From DATKKX01 sp035542775 (GTDB taxonomy: Bacteria; Planctomycetota; Phycisphaerae; UBA1845; UTPLA1): a stretch of DNA of 9,053 nucleotides. The stretch is from contig DATKKX010000205.1 of the NCBI GenBank assembly GCA_035542775.1, forward strand, positions 1 to 9,053. Reading direction: 5' to 3'. Below, piece by piece: positions 7,350 to 9,053 of this stretch. How positions within the stretch are numbered: the stretch's first letter is position 1; each line of letters begins with the position of its first letter. The notes under the pieces are model-generated. The model saw nothing but the letters and a program-made list of their open reading frames with translations. It had not been told where the DNA came from and did no database searches. The position numbers and the translations under genes were made by a program.

Positions 7350-7378
7350 TTGTCCGCGGCATCGCCTTGCGGTATGAT
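7350..7378 (+). promoter_or_regulatory. Candidate sigma70-type promoter for the Asp-box protein gene
   Basis: TTGTCC (7350-7355) and TATGAT (7373-7378) are separated by exactly 17 bases and match the consensus at 4/6 and 5/6 positions. The predicted transcription start is near 7385, giving a leader of about 185 bases. The remaining DNA between 7078 and 7349 shows no convincing gene. A minus-strand promoter for the glycosyltransferase must lie in this region, but I could not identify one. Confidence 0.55.
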
Positions 7379-7460
7379 GGTCACCGCGAGCACAGTATGC
7401 GGGGGGCGTTGAAGATGCGGCCGGTACCACATCGGCCGAGGAGTTCCGGGAAAGCCGACG

Positions 7461-7488
7461 GTGCTCGCGATTGCAGAATCGCAAGCAC
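7461..7488 (+). repeat. Stem-loop in the leader of the Asp-box protein gene
   Basis: GTGCTCGCGATT (7461-7472) pairs with AATCGCAAGCAC (7477-7488) around the tetraloop GCAG, with a single C-A mismatch in a 12-bp stem. It lies about 75 bases after the predicted transcription start and 82 bases before the start codon. No T-run follows, so simple termination is unlikely. It could be an mRNA-stabilising hairpin, a protein-binding site or part of an uncharacterised leader element. Confidence 0.5.
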
Positions 7489-7558
7489 TACCGCAGTTGG
7501 CACTTCAGAGCTGCTGTTCCCTGCATCCAACCAGGTCCACGTAGGGCCGCCTGTATTG

Positions 7559-7563
7559 AGGAG
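7559..7563 (+). promoter_or_regulatory. Ribosome binding site of the Asp-box protein gene
   Basis: AGGAG ends 7 bases before ATG 7571, within a purine-rich GAGGAGAGAGAG tract. It supports this start, which immediately precedes a signal peptide. Confidence 0.75.
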
Positions 7564-7570
7564 AGAGAGT

Positions 7571-9053
7571 ATGTCGCTTCGTTCCAGCCTGTTGCTCATC
7601 GCCGTGATCTTGGCCCTGGCCTCATGGAGTGCAGCCCGGGAAAAGCCCTCCGCGAGCCAATCCACCGACTCGCAGGCCGTCTCACAAACGGACATCGCCC
7701 CGACCGAGCAGCCTTCCGACGCACCCCAACAGGCCAATCTTCGGGAATTCGCGAAATACCCGTACATCCCCGCGCCTCGAGAGGCACAACCACGAAGCCC
7801 TGGCGGGCGAATCGTCCGCGGCAGGCACACCAGCATCCAGGTCAACGTCGACGCCAACGGAAACAACATCGTCGGCGATGCCGCCAACGAGCCTTCGATT
7901 GCCGTCAACCCCGCTAATCCTCGCAACATGGTCATTGGCTGGAGACAGTTCGACACCATCGCCAGCGATTTCCGTCAGGCAGGCTGGGCTTACACCACCG
8001 ACGGCGGATACACCTGGACCTTCACTGGCGTCATCGACCCCGGCCACTTCCGATCCGATCCAGTTGTGGACACCAATCTGAACGGCGTCTTTTACTACAA
8101 CAGCTTGACCAACGAAGGCGGCTACCAATGCAAAGTCTTCAAGTCGACCGATGGCGGCGTAAGCTGGGATGGCGGCGTGTATGCCTACGGCGGCGACAAG
8201 CAGTGGCAGACCATCGATAAGACGACGGGAATCGGCAGCGGCAACATCTATGCCTCCTGGAACGAGATTTACAGCGCCTGCACCGGCCACTTCACCCGCT
8301 CGACGAACGGCGGCGCTTCATTCGAACCCTGCACCAGTGCTCCAAGCAGCCCCTATTGGGGAACCCTGGCCGTCGGTCCCGACGGCGAACTTTATCTGTC
8401 CGGCGAAGGTTTCATCGTGGACAAGTCGGTCAACGCCAAGATCCCCGGCATGACCATCACCTGGACCTCCGCCAGCGTGAATCTCGGAGGCAGTATCGTC
8501 ATGTCGGGCGGCCCCAATCCCGATGGTCTGCTGGGACAGGCCTGGGTGGACGTGGACCGGTCGTCCGGACCGACCCGCGGCTACGTATACCTGCTTTGCT
8601 CCGTTGACCCGCCCGGGACCGATCCTCTCGATGTCATGTTCGCCCGCAGCACGGACGGCGGCACGACCTGGAGCGCGCCGGTCAGGATCAACGACGACCC
8701 TGTCGGTAACGGGGCATGGCATTGGTTCGCCACCATGTCCGTAGCGCCGAACGGCCGCATCGACGTGGTTTGGAACGATACCCGCAATGATTCGGGCGGA
8801 TATGACTCGGAACTCTACTATTCCTATTCCACCGACGCCGGCCTGACGTGGTCAGCCAATGAGGCCCTTACTCCGGCGTGGGACCCGCACATCGGCTGGC
8901 CTCAGCAAAACAAAATTGGCGACTACTACGACATGACCTCCGATGATCGCGGCGCCAACCTCGCCTTTGCGGCCACCTTCAACGGCGAGCAGGATGTGTA
9001 CTTCATGCGCCTCGGCGATCCCTATTGCACCGACGCCGGAACGATCACATCCA
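7571..9053 (+). CDS. Secreted Asp-box (BNR) beta-propeller protein, sialidase-like fold (3' partial)
   Basis: The frame is open from ATG 7571 to the window edge, 494 codons plus one base, so the C-terminus is missing. A signal peptide (hydrophobic SLLLIAVILALASWSA, likely cleavage near residue 22) is followed by a Ser/Gln/Asp/Pro-rich linker to about residue 56. From about 90 onward there are five Asp-box motifs of the S/T-x-D-x-G-x-T-W type: TTDGGYTW (142-149), STDGGVSW (192-199), the degenerate STNGGASF (244-251), STDGGTTW (360-367) and STDAGLTW (420-427). NEPSIAVNP near 106 is a typical opening of such domains. Asp boxes mark turns of beta-propellers in sialidases and many other secreted proteins and do not themselves show activity. 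I did not find the FRIP motif or a convincing arginine triad, so sialidase activity is not supported. A Cys-containing DPYCTD segment near the cut end may start a C-terminal module. A good promoter, long leader and strong ribosome binding site suggest the gene is well expressed. Confidence 0.9.
   Translation, partial: MSLRSSLLLIAVILALASWSAAREKPSASQSTDSQAVSQTDIAPTEQPSDAPQQANLREFAKYPYIPAPREAQPRSPGGRIVRGRHTSIQVNVDANGNNIVGDAANEPSIAVNPANPRNMVIGWRQFDTIASDFRQAGWAYTTDGGYTWTFTGVIDPGHFRSDPVVDTNLNGVFYYNSLTNEGGYQCKVFKSTDGGVSWDGGVYAYGGDKQWQTIDKTTGIGSGNIYASWNEIYSACTGHFTRSTNGGASFEPCTSAPSSPYWGTLAVGPDGELYLSGEGFIVDKSVNAKIPGMTITWTSASVNLGGSIVMSGGPNPDGLLGQAWVDVDRSSGPTRGYVYLLCSVDPPGTDPLDVMFARSTDGGTTWSAPVRINDDPVGNGAWHWFATMSVAPNGRIDVVWNDTRNDSGGYDSELYYSYSTDAGLTWSANEALTPAWDPHIGWPQQNKIGDYYDMTSDDRGANLAFAATFNGEQDVYFMRLGDPYCTDAGTITS

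Noticed and set aside
1..9053. A defence system, biosynthetic cluster, CRISPR array or mobile element
   Set aside because: No repeat array, transposase, integrase, tRNA-like site or defence gene was seen. The five genes alternate in strand and do not form a multi-gene operon, so a single multi-component system is not supported.

Overview
The window is GC-rich and carries five protein-coding genes with real intergenic spaces, two of them cut by the window edges. No mobile element, CRISPR array, tRNA or rRNA was seen. The gene content suggests a Planctomycetota-like bacterium from an environmental genome: a secreted GH27 glycosidase with a putative Ig-like module, a very large secreted subtilase of the tripeptidyl-peptidase II type, an Asp-box propeller protein and a GT-C membrane glycosyltransferase. 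This assignment is an inference from gene style and GC content. No marker gene is present to confirm it.

Layout: (1) 1-1332 (+) is the 3' part of an alpha-galactosidase-like GH27 enzyme preceded by the end of an Ig-like (He_PIG) module. (2) 1333-1498 is a non-coding gap between convergent genes with two perfect inverted repeats. (3) 1499-2494 (-) is a cytoplasmic protein resembling C39/BtrH-type papain-fold proteins. (4) 2495-2761 is a divergent intergenic region with a candidate promoter, two stem-loops and a good ribosome binding site. (5) 2762-5632 (+) is a secreted TPP II-like subtilase. (6) 5633-5706 is a short convergent gap with a GC-rich hairpin. (7) 5707-7077 (-) is a multi-pass membrane glycosyltransferase-like protein. 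(8) 7078-7570 is a divergent intergenic region with a good sigma70-type promoter, a long leader containing a 12-bp stem-loop, and a strong ribosome binding site. (9) 7571 to the window end (+) is a secreted Asp-box (BNR) beta-propeller protein.

The genes alternate in strand (+ - + - +), so none shares an operon with its neighbour and each is probably transcribed separately. Three of the five products (GH27 enzyme, subtilase, propeller protein) look exported and the fourth is a membrane protein. The shared theme is turnover or modification of extracytoplasmic polymers, but nothing in the layout proves a single pathway. The most interesting observation is in the subtilase. It aligns well with eukaryotic TPP II around the catalytic residues, yet the two glutamates that TPP II uses to hold the substrate's free N-terminus appear to be replaced by Ser278 and Ile310, and the protein has a signal peptide.
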